From JBPOHE01 sp052035915 (GTDB lineage: Bacteria; Pseudomonadota; Gammaproteobacteria; Chromatiales; Chromatiaceae): DNA of 41,892 nt. The DNA lies in contig JBPOHE010000108.1 in the NCBI GenBank assembly GCA_052035915.1, forward strand, positions 1 through 41,892, in the 5' to 3' direction. Numbering within the stretch: the first letter of the stretch is position 1; every line of letters begins with the position of its first letter. The notes under the pieces were generated by a model that was not told the origin of the DNA, searched no databases, and was given only the letters and a program-made list of their open reading frames with translations. Below are positions 16,719-24,523 of the stretch, in pieces. Both the position numbers and the translations under genes were made by a program.

Positions 16719-16841
16719 GCCCCGGGCATCGGGCGGAAAGGCCGGATTTTTGTTCTCTTATAAGCAACAAATAAAGAAATAAATCCTAGATTGTTCTCTT
16801 AATGAGAACGCTAACGGCGGGAATGGACCCAGGCCCCGAGC
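16719..16841. repeat. MITE-like palindromic element, copy 4 of 4 (most divergent)
   Basis: Ends CCCCGGGC and GGCCCCGAGC; inner GTTCTCTTATAAGCAAC and GTTCTCTTAATGAGAAC around an AT-rich core. It lies in the 16578-17036 gene-free gap. Confidence 0.65.
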
Positions 16842-16848
16842 GGGGTGG

Positions 16849-16957
16849 GATGTGGTGAGCGGAGCGAACCGCATCAGTCGCGAAGAGAGAATATAGAGGA
16901 ACGCGATGATAAAGCTTCATTTGTATTCCTTCACCCCAACCCTCTCCCGAAGGGCGA
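16849..16957. repeat. Two REP-like palindromes
   Basis: GATGTGGT-GAGCGGAGCGA-ACCGCATC at 16849-16875 is a REP-type dyad. At 16926-16957, CACCCCAACCCTCTCCC-GAA-GGGCGAGGGAG belongs to the CCCTCTCCC/GGGAGAGGG family that also occurs inside cas genes in this window. The remainder of the gap up to csx16 shows no gene. Confidence 0.55.
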
Positions 16958-17036
16958 GGGAGCTTCATGTCGCTTTATCACCTCGCTGCTCAATACCTCG
17001 ATCACCACATCCTATCGTTGCTTCTTGGGCCGCAAC

Positions 17037-17333
17037 CTATGGTGGCACCGGGATGACGCGGAATTCCTCGACCTTGGCGCCACAGGCGCGCATGTCGGCG
17101 GCGCTCAATTCCTTGCCGCGTAGCTCGAAGGGGAGTTCCAGGCTCAGGTGCAGATAGCGTCCGCCTCGGGCGCAGACCTCGGCGGCCAGGTTGACCGGCA
17201 GCGAGCCGATGACGATATCGCCCGGGTCGATGCGGTCGATCTCCAGGTGGTCGATGACCTGATCGACGGCGATCCCCTCTTCGGCGGCCCAGTCCTTGGC
17301 GCCGGGATGACGGGAGACGAAATAAACGCTCAT
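17037..17333 (-). CDS. csx16: Csx16, CRISPR-associated ring-nuclease-type protein (VVA1548 family)
   Basis: 98 residues, normal family length. Diagnostic blocks: YFVSRHPGAKDWA at the N-terminus, GDIVIGSLPVNLAAEVCARGGRYLHLSLELPFELRG in the middle and MRACGAKVEEFRV at the end. Csx16 is a type III ancillary protein classed among predicted (and reported) ring nucleases that degrade cyclic oligoadenylate and so shut off CARF effectors. Its start overlaps the Nudix stop (ATGA), making it the last gene of the can2-cad1-nudix-csx16 run. This position suggests its dose is tied to the deaminase effector it would help switch off. Confidence 0.92.
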   Translation of the reverse strand: MSVYFVSRHPGAKDWAAEEGIAVDQVIDHLEIDRIDPGDIVIGSLPVNLAAEVCARGGRYLHLSLELPFELRGKELSAADMRACGAKVEEFRVIPVPP

Positions 17334-17926
17334 CGCCCCACCTCTTGCCAGAGTTGACAGGCTAACCGACTCCAGCGCTCCAGCGACAAGGCCGCCGCGG
17401 CGGCCGGGTCGAGCCAGCGCAGGTCGCGCAGTTCCTCGCCGGCGGTTGGGGGCTCAGGGGTTTGGGCATCGACACCAAACACCAGTCCCAGATGCACCCG
17501 CCCGACCGGGGTTTCGTCCTCGTTGATCAGCCCCAGGAACCGCAAGACGGCCGGTTGCGGCAGATCAGGCAGTTCTTCGGCCAGCTCCCGGAGCGCGGCC
17601 TGCTGGATGGTGTCCCAGGGGACGCTGGTCGCATCGGTGCGATCGATATGTCCGCCGATACCGACGGACCAGAGACCGTGCAACCGGTTCTCGGTCCCGG
17701 CCCGGCGGTAGGTGGCCAGTCGCCCCCGGTGATCGACCAGGAGATAGGGGATGAGCTGTTTGTAACCCGGATCGGGCTCCACCTCGGCGCGGGGTCGCCA
17801 GGCAAGCGGGGCCTGATTCAGCCAGCGGACCAGGTCGATTGCGTTCAGGGCGACCGCTCCCAGTTCCGGGAGCCAGGCTTGGGGTAGCGCCGCACGCGGC
17901 ACCACCAGAATGGGGGCTTGGGTCAT
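17330..17926 (-). CDS. Nudix hydrolase coupled to the Cad1 gene
   Basis: 198 residues. The Nudix box is visible as SVGIGGHIDRTD, then AALRELAEELPDL (the REUxEEL core), in the spacing of the GGHI-D...REL-EEL type of predicted MutT-family phosphoesterases. The N-terminal ~70 residues (MTQAPILVVPRAALPQAWLP) are a lead-in domain. The ATG at 17926 overlaps the cad1 stop and the stop overlaps csx16, so it is translationally coupled on both sides. Since Cad1-type enzymes are reported to turn ATP into ITP, a Nudix enzyme here could act on inosine nucleotides or on a type III signal molecule; this is inference. The frame is open upstream to 18256, but that part overlaps cad1. Confidence 0.88.
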   Translation of the reverse strand: MTQAPILVVPRAALPQAWLPELGAVALNAIDLVRWLNQAPLAWRPRAEVEPDPGYKQLIPYLLVDHRGRLATYRRAGTENRLHGLWSVGIGGHIDRTDATSVPWDTIQQAALRELAEELPDLPQPAVLRFLGLINEDETPVGRVHLGLVFGVDAQTPEPPTAGEELRDLRWLDPAAAAALSLERWSRLACQLWQEVGR

Positions 17927-20058
17927 CGCCAGGACTCCGGTTGGGCCAGCCAGTCGAGCAGGGCCTGCTCGGCCTGACGCAACATCTGGGCGCGTTCGCG
18001 CAATGGACAGAAGGCGGCCTGAAAGCCGTTGCGCAGCAGTTGCAGGATCTGCCAACGAGTCAGACCACCAGGGGAGAGGCCGGCGGCTTTGTACAGCTCC
18101 GCGCTCGGAGAGGTACGCGAGATCCCGGGGTTGTCGGTGTTCACGGTCACCCGCAGGCCCTGGGCGAGATAAGCGGCGAGGGGATAGGCGCGACCGCCCC
18201 GTGAGCCAGCAAGCGCGTCGTCGTAGCCGACGATCTGGTCGTTGCTGGAGGGACACATTTCCACCGCGATGCGCCGTTCGACGAAGCGTTGCAGCAGGTT
18301 CAGGTTGTCGCCCAGAGTCAGGCCGTGACCGATGCGGTCGGCGTTGAGTTCATAGGCGGCTTCCCAGATGTTCTCGACCGGTTGATCCTCTCCGGCGTGG
18401 ATGGTGATGGGGATACAGGCCTCCAGCAAAGGACGGAAGGTATCGCGCATCTCCGCCGGGCGGAGCCGAGCCTCGTCGCCCGCCAGATCGAAACCGACGA
18501 AGCGCCGCCGGAAGGGCTCGGATTCCGCGAGCCCGTGCTGCGCCAGCTCGATGTGTTGGCGGGCCTCGTTCTCACTGCGGTGACGGCTGGCGATGAACAG
18601 CAGGCGGATGTCGGCTCGGTCCTCCTCGCTCAAGGCTTCCAGCAGGATCTCGACCACCCGCCCGGGTGTCAAGCCACCGCGACTGTAGTTGATGGGGGAG
18701 CAGCGCAATTCAAGGTAGTGAATGCGGTCCCGGGCCATCTGTTCGCGCAGTACGGCGACGGCGGCGCGCAATGTGGCCTCATGCTGCAACAGTCCGGAAC
18801 CTTGGAGATCACCCAGGCATTCATAGCGACGGATGCCGATGCCCTTGAAAGAATGTTGGTCGAGCAACTCGGCATAGATCAAGTGTTCCAACAGCTTGGC
18901 GTGGCCCTCGAAGGCGAGCAAGAAGGCGCAGACATCGTAGGGCTCGGGCAGGCGCCAGCCGCGCAAGCCCTTGATTCCGCCGGGAGGAAGCTGCGCCAAC
19001 ACCTCTTCTAGGTCGCCGCCTTGGACCGCCGCCCGCAAACCTTGCCGCCAAGCGGCGAAGTCGGGGTGGTGATCATCACGACTCTGGACCCAGAGTTCCT
19101 TTTCCAGGCTTCCGGCGACCCGGATCATCTCCTCGGGGGAGAGGAGGCCGCCGAGATGGCAGTGCAGATCGGTTTTCGGCAGGGGTTCCAGCCAGGCCAA
19201 ATCGGCGGCTCGACGGGACGGATCGGCGCCGATCCGTTGTTCACGTAGCGCCCGCACCCGGTTGGGAGGCAGTGTGTAGAGGGCATGAAAATTGGTTTGG
19301 GAATCGGCGCCGCTGAGCTGCCGGCTGAAGTGGTAGATGAGGCTGTCGGCCTGGCGCAGACGCTCGCGGAGCTGGTCGTAGAGTTCGGTGCCGCCGGGTA
19401 CCGCGCCACCTTCCGCCGTCAGGGGGAAATCCCGGGCGCGCATCGCTGGTTCCACCGCAAGCGCGGCATTGGGCGCGCAAGGACCGAGGATGACCAGGGG
19501 CTGGAAGCAGTCCGCCGCGTCCTCGGGCAGTGGTTCGACAAAGAGTTCCGGAGTGAGGTTGTCCGCTCGTTTGAGCCAATCGGGTTTGTGCCCTTGATCC
19601 ACATCCACCACATGCAGCAGGGCGTCGCAACCGAACACCATGCCGGCTTGCTGCATCTCCGCGCTCATGGTTTTGCGGCCACCGGCAAGGGAAAGATAGA
19701 GCCGACCGCCGCTCTCTTGGGTAAGTGTTCGGGCATGGAAGACGACTCTGTAGATCAGATCCGCCATCCAGCGGTTCTCCGCGACACTGGCCAGTTCCTC
19801 CACCCCGGCGGTGCGCCAGAGAGTCAGCGGCAGGCACATGAGCCCAGCCCATCGCTCCAGCCGCCCCATGTCCATCGCCTCCGTGGTGACGACCCAGATA
19901 GCGTCGATCGGCTCGATGCCCTGTTGCTCGCGCAGGGATAGGATCTCGCTACGACTGGCACTGTGGGCGTATACATCCAGAGCGGCTGGATTGGTGAAGC
20001 CATACAGCTCAGGGACGATGGACCAGGAGGTGCCCAGGGTGGTGAGGAGGAGGTTCAT
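17923..20058 (-). CDS. cad1: CARF-adenosine deaminase fusion (Cad1-type type III effector)
   Basis: 711 residues. Residues 1-~190 form a CARF sensor: MNLLLTTLGTSWSIVPELYG, WVVTTEAMDMGRLERW and the ligand-loop LYLSLAGGRKTMSAEM (~120-135). From ~290 to the end is an adenosine/AMP deaminase-like TIM barrel: zinc ligands H299 and H301 in PKTDLHCHLGG, H554 and E557 in IHAGED, GHG (H578), CPSSNDQ, and D642 in NTDNPGISRT. This is the layout of CRISPR-associated adenosine deaminases, reported to convert ATP to ITP after cyclic oligoadenylate binding. The zinc-site residues are present, so it should be active. Its first 203 bp are duplicated at 29486-29688. It lies 92 bases after the can2 gene. Confidence 0.93.
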   Translation of the reverse strand: MNLLLTTLGTSWSIVPELYGFTNPAALDVYAHSASRSEILSLREQQGIEPIDAIWVVTTEAMDMGRLERWAGLMCLPLTLWRTAGVEELASVAENRWMADLIYRVVFHARTLTQESGGRLYLSLAGGRKTMSAEMQQAGMVFGCDALLHVVDVDQGHKPDWLKRADNLTPELFVEPLPEDAADCFQPLVILGPCAPNAALAVEPAMRARDFPLTAEGGAVPGGTELYDQLRERLRQADSLIYHFSRQLSGADSQTNFHALYTLPPNRVRALREQRIGADPSRRAADLAWLEPLPKTDLHCHLGGLLSPEEMIRVAGSLEKELWVQSRDDHHPDFAAWRQGLRAAVQGGDLEEVLAQLPPGGIKGLRGWRLPEPYDVCAFLLAFEGHAKLLEHLIYAELLDQHSFKGIGIRRYECLGDLQGSGLLQHEATLRAAVAVLREQMARDRIHYLELRCSPINYSRGGLTPGRVVEILLEALSEEDRADIRLLFIASRHRSENEARQHIELAQHGLAESEPFRRRFVGFDLAGDEARLRPAEMRDTFRPLLEACIPITIHAGEDQPVENIWEAAYELNADRIGHGLTLGDNLNLLQRFVERRIAVEMCPSSNDQIVGYDDALAGSRGGRAYPLAAYLAQGLRVTVNTDNPGISRTSPSAELYKAAGLSPGGLTRWQILQLLRNGFQAAFCPLRERAQMLRQAEQALLDWLAQPESWR

Positions 20059-20150
20059 GGCAAGCCGTGTTTCTGCTTTCGAGGTGTTGGTTGTACGAGA
20101 TGACGACGGTTAACTGAGGATCGCGTGCATTGGCGGTGGTTGCTCCGTTG

Positions 20151-21299
20151 TTATTTGCCGCCAATGGCTCCCACCCAACTTGTGATTTTCTCGCTTAACC
20201 GCGCCAGTTCCGCGCCACACACCAGTTCGACGCTCAGTGCCCGGGCCAGCCGTTGTTCCGAATCCCTCAGCGGGCGATAACTGGCCAGCAAGCCCCGGGT
20301 CCCAAGTCCCCCTACCCGTTTGCAGACTTCGGAAAGCTTGAACAGGGTGTCGTTCGCCTTGACGGCACGCTCACCATCCATTCGCGAAGTTTTGCATTCG
20401 ATGACGAACAGTCGGTTTCTTGCCATGAAGGCCACGTCCAGTTCGTTTTTGACCCCGGCTTGATCCACCAGGGTGAGATTGGCCGCCTTGTCACGAATAC
20501 CAAGCTTGTCGGAAAGGTTGCAAACCATGCGAAAAACATGATGTTCCAGCCAACCGCCCTTGACGAACGAGCGATCGGCCTCGCTGGTGAATCGCAAGGT
20601 TTCTCCTTGAACACTCAGCACACCCGCTTCCTCAAACTGACACAGCAAAGCATGGAGACTGCGGCTATCCAATTGCTGTTCCGACAGCTTGACTTGCAAT
20701 TGACCAGTGTCTTCGGCTTCCTGCGCCAGCCAATTCAACTGCCCGAGCGGCTGTTCGAGGCTGCCGACCTGTAGAATCAGGGTGCGCACCAACTCTTGTT
20801 GCTGGTGGCTGATGTGTGGTCGAGAAAAACTGTCTTCCGACTTAAACCCGTAACCCTGTAGGTAATGGCGTAGGCGCAATTGTTGGGTGAGCGGTTGCCG
20901 CTTGCTCTCCTTACCCAGCCAGATGACTTCGTCGGTATCCACGTCCACGTAGAACACCGGCCAATGGTAGTCCTGGGCTACGGATTGGGCGGCCAGGGCC
21001 ATGAGCTTGGTACCGCCGGTGAGATTGAGGGTGATCTGTTGACCCTCTCGCTCGTCGGCGACTTCAAACAAGGTGGATTCGAGCTTATCGAAATCGTGTT
21101 CATCGTCCAGACCAACGCGAGTTGTCTTGACGCCGGCTTCGCGTAGTACGCTTTCCAGCGCGTCAGCCCGGGCTTGCATTTTGGCGGAGACCATGAGCAC
21201 GGCTTCCTCCGGCTTCATGGTCGGATCAAGCGCCGGCAAAAGATTGGGGGCCGCCTGAGCGGAAACGAGGAGAATCTGAACCCTGGGTTTAGGAGGCAT
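20151..21299 (-). CDS. CARF nuclease of the Can2/Card1 (DUF1887) family
   Basis: 382 residues from the ATG at 21299 (MPPKPRVQILLVSAQ), preceded by AGGTGA; an earlier in-frame start at 21368 adds unrelated sequence over the PIN gene. Residues ~1-150 are a CARF domain with the TLNLTGGTKLMALAAQ loop. A winged-helix-like linker follows, and from ~270 a PD-(D/E)xK nuclease with KNELDVAFMARNRLFVIECKT (Asp ... Glu-x-Lys). Family members bind cA4 and nick DNA and/or cut RNA, slowing growth or clearing the invader. It is the promoter-proximal member of the can2-cad1-nudix-csx16 run. Confidence 0.92.
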   Translation of the reverse strand: MPPKPRVQILLVSAQAAPNLLPALDPTMKPEEAVLMVSAKMQARADALESVLREAGVKTTRVGLDDEHDFDKLESTLFEVADEREGQQITLNLTGGTKLMALAAQSVAQDYHWPVFYVDVDTDEVIWLGKESKRQPLTQQLRLRHYLQGYGFKSEDSFSRPHISHQQQELVRTLILQVGSLEQPLGQLNWLAQEAEDTGQLQVKLSEQQLDSRSLHALLCQFEEAGVLSVQGETLRFTSEADRSFVKGGWLEHHVFRMVCNLSDKLGIRDKAANLTLVDQAGVKNELDVAFMARNRLFVIECKTSRMDGERAVKANDTLFKLSEVCKRVGGLGTRGLLASYRPLRDSEQRLARALSVELVCGAELARLSEKITSWVGAIGGK

Positions 21300-21357
21300 T
21301 GAAAGAGTCACCTGGATCGCAAAGGAGCCTAAAACATCGTGGCAAGGTTCGCGCCGC

Positions 21358-21765
21358 TCAACGCCCATCCGGCCGAATGCACTCGACCTGGAGGCCTAAT
21401 TCCGGATCGAGCCGGGTCCAGGATCGGTCGGCGGTGACAGCAATGGCGTTGTGCTTTTTAGCCAGCGCCAAGCAGGCGCGATCGCCAAGGGACAGGCCAA
21501 GGTGACGGCAAGCTGGACGCAGTAAACCGGCTGCAAAGGCAAGTTCCTCATCCAGGTAGATTATCTCCAAGTCGAAGCTATGCACGATGGTCTCGATCTC
21601 CGCGCCTGTCATGCCTCCGTCGGAACATTTGGCGATAAATTCGGACAGATTGACCGCGCACATCAGGCAGTCGCCGGTAAGCAACAATTCATCTACCCGC
21701 TCCTTGCCCGCCTCCTCGTGCATCGAGGCAAGCAGGGCAGAGGTATCGATGACGTAGCGTCGCAT
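21358..21765 (-). CDS. VapC-like PIN-domain toxin
   Basis: 135 residues from the ATG at 21765. The PIN acidic sites are present: D in MRRYVIDTSALLA, E in NLSEFIA, D in LGDRACLALA and D in AVTADRSW. PIN toxins are Mg-dependent RNases, usually cutting tRNA or rRNA. The start is separated from the antitoxin stop by one base, so the two are coupled. The next gene downstream on the same strand is can2, 58 bases away. This unit sits between the cmr and the signalling-effector genes. Confidence 0.9.
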   Translation of the reverse strand: MRRYVIDTSALLASMHEEAGKERVDELLLTGDCLMCAVNLSEFIAKCSDGGMTGAEIETIVHSFDLEIIYLDEELAFAAGLLRPACRHLGLSLGDRACLALAKKHNAIAVTADRSWTRLDPELGLQVECIRPDGR

Positions 21766-21766
21766 C

Positions 21767-22021
21767 TTACTGATCTTCCTGGGCAGCTTCGGCGCGGCGC
21801 TCGGTGATGAGTTCATCCACCAAGGACCGGTCGGCTTGGGGAGGGAAATATTGCTGGAATAGCTTACGCGCCCGTTCCAACCGGGCCTTGCGCGTGGTCA
21901 GCACCAGTTCGCCGTTGCGCAACTCACCTAACAAAGTAGACCCTTCCGTGATTTCCAGCGCTTTGCGAACTTCTGCTGGCACCACGATCCGCCCACCTTC
22001 GGACAGTTTCAAGGTAAACAT
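21767..22021 (-). CDS. AbrB/SpoVT-type antitoxin (VapB-like)
   Basis: 84 residues. FTLKLSEGGRIVVPAEVRKALEITEGSTLLGELRNGELVLTTR is a swapped-hairpin AbrB DNA-binding domain. The C-terminal tail KLFQQYFPPQADRSLVDELITERRAEAAQ would wrap the PIN toxin. GGAG lies eight bases before the ATG. Two ATGTCAT direct repeats just upstream are a likely autoregulatory operator. Confidence 0.9.
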   Translation of the reverse strand: MFTLKLSEGGRIVVPAEVRKALEITEGSTLLGELRNGELVLTTRKARLERARKLFQQYFPPQADRSLVDELITERRAEAAQEDQ

Positions 22022-22046
22022 CTCGATAACTCCAGTCAGTAGAAAA

Positions 22047-22071
22047 ATGTCATTTTGTACTTTTATGTCAT
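22047..22071. promoter_or_regulatory. Candidate operator of the AbrB-PIN unit
   Basis: Two identical ATGTCAT heptamers 18 bp apart (22047-22053 and 22065-22071) flank TTTGTACTTTT, within AT-rich DNA 26-50 bp upstream of the antitoxin ATG. This suggests same-face binding of two dimers. There is no direct proof. Confidence 0.45.
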
Positions 22072-22175
22072 ATAAAGAGTGGGCTGTCTTTAGTATCTCG
22101 TTATGCCGTAAAAATCTAAATATGGGGATACTCGGTGAAAGTCGAAGAATATGCCGTATTTTCTCCTGGATGGCA

Positions 22176-23435
22176 TTATGCGCCTTGCAACCATTGGATA
22201 ACCAACAAGGTATTCTGATGTTCTCGGTCCTTTACCGGAATCTTGGCCTGACTCTTTTCTTTCCATTGACCTTTGGTCGCCTGCATTTTGTTCTTGAGCC
22301 ACTGGGCGACGGCGAGTTTTTCTTTGCCTTGCCAGCGCCCTTGTTTGATCGCGCCGATGACGGCTGAAATTTCACTTTGATTTTTGTCAGTTCGATTCGA
22401 GAGAAACTCCTGAATGGATCGCTCCACCGGACTGAGTTTTTCCAAAGCCGCCGCTTTTTCCCTGGCCTCTTGTTCCTTGGCCATAGCTTCCTGGGCCTGT
22501 TGCATGCGCTCGGCGCGTTGCTGTTCGGCTGCGGCCTCAGCCGCCTTATCTCGCTTCATGGCTCCATACCCCACCGCCGTCTTGGCGCCGAAGCCGAGCC
22601 AGTCGAAGGCGTGTTCGAAGGCGTCGGTGATGAGATTTTGCCAGCGGGGCTTTCTGGTGGCCGGGTCGGTTTCCGCCAGTGCCGGGGCCAGTCGATGCAG
22701 GTGCGCCATGTCGCAGGTGACAAAGAAGGTAAAACCGGAGCCGGGCGGCACGGTGAGAAAGCTGATGGGGGTGGGCTGGCCGGAGTCGTGGGGGGTGGGG
22801 CTGCCGCCGGTCTTGTTATCCGTTTTCTGCTGGTAATAGTGAGACTGGTGCGGGGTCATGATCTCGACCATGAGGCTGTCGCCCTTGATCTGGGGAATAA
22901 CGTCCCAGAAGGAGAGCGCGCCGCGCACGTGCTCGGTGTCACCGTCGCCGAATTCGAGGCCGAACAACACATCGCTCATGGAAAGTCGTATCGGCTTGCG
23001 GTCGACCTCGATGGAATAAGGCTTGTCTTTATCCTTCGACCAGCCATGCTTCTCGCGCGCCGCCTGGCGCAGCACGCCCTTGACGCCGGAGCCCGGTAGG
23101 TAGGGTAGGCCGTAGGGGTTGAGGAAGGCGAAACCGTTCTCCAGCGGGTGCTCGTTGCCCAAGCCAGTAGTGAAGGGGGCGATGGCGAGGGCGTCGAGGC
23201 GGAACGCGGCAGGCTCTGTGGCAACGGCTTCAAATACCTGCTTCTGGCGCGCGAGCAATGCTTTCATGGCCTTCTGGTCGTGGTCATTGAGCCGCTTGGT
23301 GCCATCGAGCGGTCTGTCTTTGCTCTTTGACCAGGCAGCGCCTTCCCACAGCTTGAGGTACATCCCAAATCGCATCCCCGGCGAGGCATCCCGGAAGTCA
23401 TTACCTAGATAGGCGGGTACGGCGGCAATACTCAT
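22176..23435 (-). CDS. cmr6: Cmr6, type III-B RAMP subunit with long charged C-terminal extension
   Basis: 419 residues. RAMP features: LAIAPFTTGLGNEHPLENGFAFLNPYGLPYLPGSGVKGVLR (Cmr6 signature), RGALSFWDVIPQI, TPHQSHYYQ and the Gly-rich GAKTAVGYGAM. After residue ~295 there is a coiled coil rich in Ala/Glu/Gln (AEAAAEQQRAERMQQAQEAM) and a helical tail, longer than in many Cmr6. AGGA precedes the ATG. It is cut off from cmr5 by an opposite-strand toxin-antitoxin pair, so it may need its own promoter or antisense read-through. Confidence 0.93.
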   Translation of the reverse strand: MSIAAVPAYLGNDFRDASPGMRFGMYLKLWEGAAWSKSKDRPLDGTKRLNDHDQKAMKALLARQKQVFEAVATEPAAFRLDALAIAPFTTGLGNEHPLENGFAFLNPYGLPYLPGSGVKGVLRQAAREKHGWSKDKDKPYSIEVDRKPIRLSMSDVLFGLEFGDGDTEHVRGALSFWDVIPQIKGDSLMVEIMTPHQSHYYQQKTDNKTGGSPTPHDSGQPTPISFLTVPPGSGFTFFVTCDMAHLHRLAPALAETDPATRKPRWQNLITDAFEHAFDWLGFGAKTAVGYGAMKRDKAAEAAAEQQRAERMQQAQEAMAKEQEAREKAAALEKLSPVERSIQEFLSNRTDKNQSEISAVIGAIKQGRWQGKEKLAVAQWLKNKMQATKGQWKEKSQAKIPVKDREHQNTLLVIQWLQGA

Positions 23436-23482
23436 GGCGTGTTATCCTGTATTACATCGTCTTACGCATACTGGAGGATCGA

Positions 23483-23698
23483 ATGTCCACACTCACCATT
23501 CGGCTCGATGACGAACTCGATGCGACCCTCACCCGGCTGGCCGAAGCGGCGCACCGTACCAAGAGCGACCTGGTGCGGGAGATGTTGCGGCGGCAAGCAG
23601 CCTTGTCAGACTTGCGGGCGCTGCGCGCCGAGCTTGTGCCCTTGGCCGAACGTGCCGGGTATCTGACCGAAGACGATTTCTTTCGCGACATCTCGTGA
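23483..23698 (+). CDS. Ribbon-helix-helix antitoxin
   Basis: 71 residues: MSTLTIRLDDELDATLTRLAEAAHRTKSDLVREMLRR is a MetJ/CopG-type ribbon-helix-helix domain, followed by a short acidic tail (EDDFFRDIS) for toxin binding. GGAGGA lies before the ATG. It runs opposite to the surrounding cas genes, starting 47 bp from the divergent cmr6 start, and overlaps the PIN toxin start by four bases (GTGA). Confidence 0.92.
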   Translation: MSTLTIRLDDELDATLTRLAEAAHRTKSDLVREMLRRQAALSDLRALRAELVPLAERAGYLTEDDFFRDIS

Positions 23699-24108
23699 AG
23701 ATCTTCTTCGACAGCAATGTCTGGATAAGCGCGTTCGCACTGCGTGGGTTCTGTACGGATCTGCTGGAGATCGTTCTCGAAACACCCGGCGAGCACGATC
23801 TGTGGACCAGTGATCAGGTGATCGCAGAGGTCATGCGCACCCTCGATGCGAAATTCACCCTGAGCGACGCGGCACAGCATCGAGCAAAGCGAATCCTGGC
23901 GACCGCCCAGATGGCCGTTCCGGGGAAGTGGAGACCGGCCGACGACTTCCCGGACCCGGACGATGCCCCGATCCTCGCGGCAGCGCTTGCCGCGGGCGCC
24001 GAGATCTTCGTCACCGGCGACAAGGCGCTCTTGGCGCTCGGCGCGATCGAGGGCCTGCCTATCGTCGATCCACGCGCGGCCTATTTGCGTTTGCGTGGCT
24101 TGCTCTGA
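23695..24108 (+). CDS. PIN-domain toxin (PIN_3 type)
   Basis: 137 residues from a GTG overlapping the antitoxin stop. Acidic PIN residues: FFDSNVWISA (D6), SDQVIAEVMRTL (E), and PDPDDAPILAAALAAGAEIFVTGDKALLAL (two Asp). It is a predicted RNase toxin. It ends 14 bp from the cmr5 stop, convergent with it, so the pair fills the space between cmr5 and cmr6 with almost no spare DNA. Confidence 0.9.
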   Translation: MKIFFDSNVWISAFALRGFCTDLLEIVLETPGEHDLWTSDQVIAEVMRTLDAKFTLSDAAQHRAKRILATAQMAVPGKWRPADDFPDPDDAPILAAALAAGAEIFVTGDKALLALGAIEGLPIVDPRAAYLRLRGLL

Positions 24109-24122
24109 TCGGGCCATCGCCT

Positions 24123-24521
24123 TTACCCCTGCCTCGCCGCAGCCATCTGCCGCAGCCATTTGAGCCAGGCGAAGGCCTCGGCGGTGATGGCTTGGAACCG
24201 GAGGGAGTCCACGCCCATCAGTTTCTTCATGAAGCCATCGAAATCCATCGGCACATCTCCAAACCGTTGGTGCAACGACGCACGGAGATGGTCTTCAACC
24301 CAAGTGTGGTGATCGTCTGGCTTGGGCTTACCGGTTTTTTTGTCGAGGCTCTTCTCATGAAGAAACGCCACGACCTGCATTAGGCCCGAGTTCATGATTA
24401 GGGCGGGCAATGCCTTGGCAAGATCAACATACTTGTCATAGCCATCCTTGCCGAGGGCCTTCCTGGCCTTGTCAGCACAATCCCAGGCATCCTGCGCCCG
24501 TTGCTGTTCCAGCGTAGCCAT
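24123..24521 (-). CDS. cmr5: Cmr5, type III-B small subunit
   Basis: 132 residues, all-helical. MATLEQQRAQDAWDCADKA, YVDLAKALPALIMNSGLMQVVAFLHEK and AITAEAFAWLKWLRQMAAA are the usual Cmr5 blocks. Cmr5 stacks along the inner filament of the Cmr complex. The ATG at 24521 is two bases after the cmr4 stop. A longer in-frame extension upstream overlaps cmr4 and is ignored. Confidence 0.95.
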   Translation of the reverse strand: MATLEQQRAQDAWDCADKARKALGKDGYDKYVDLAKALPALIMNSGLMQVVAFLHEKSLDKKTGKPKPDDHHTWVEDHLRASLHQRFGDVPMDFDGFMKKLMGVDSLRFQAITAEAFAWLKWLRQMAAARQG

Positions 24522-24523
24522 GT

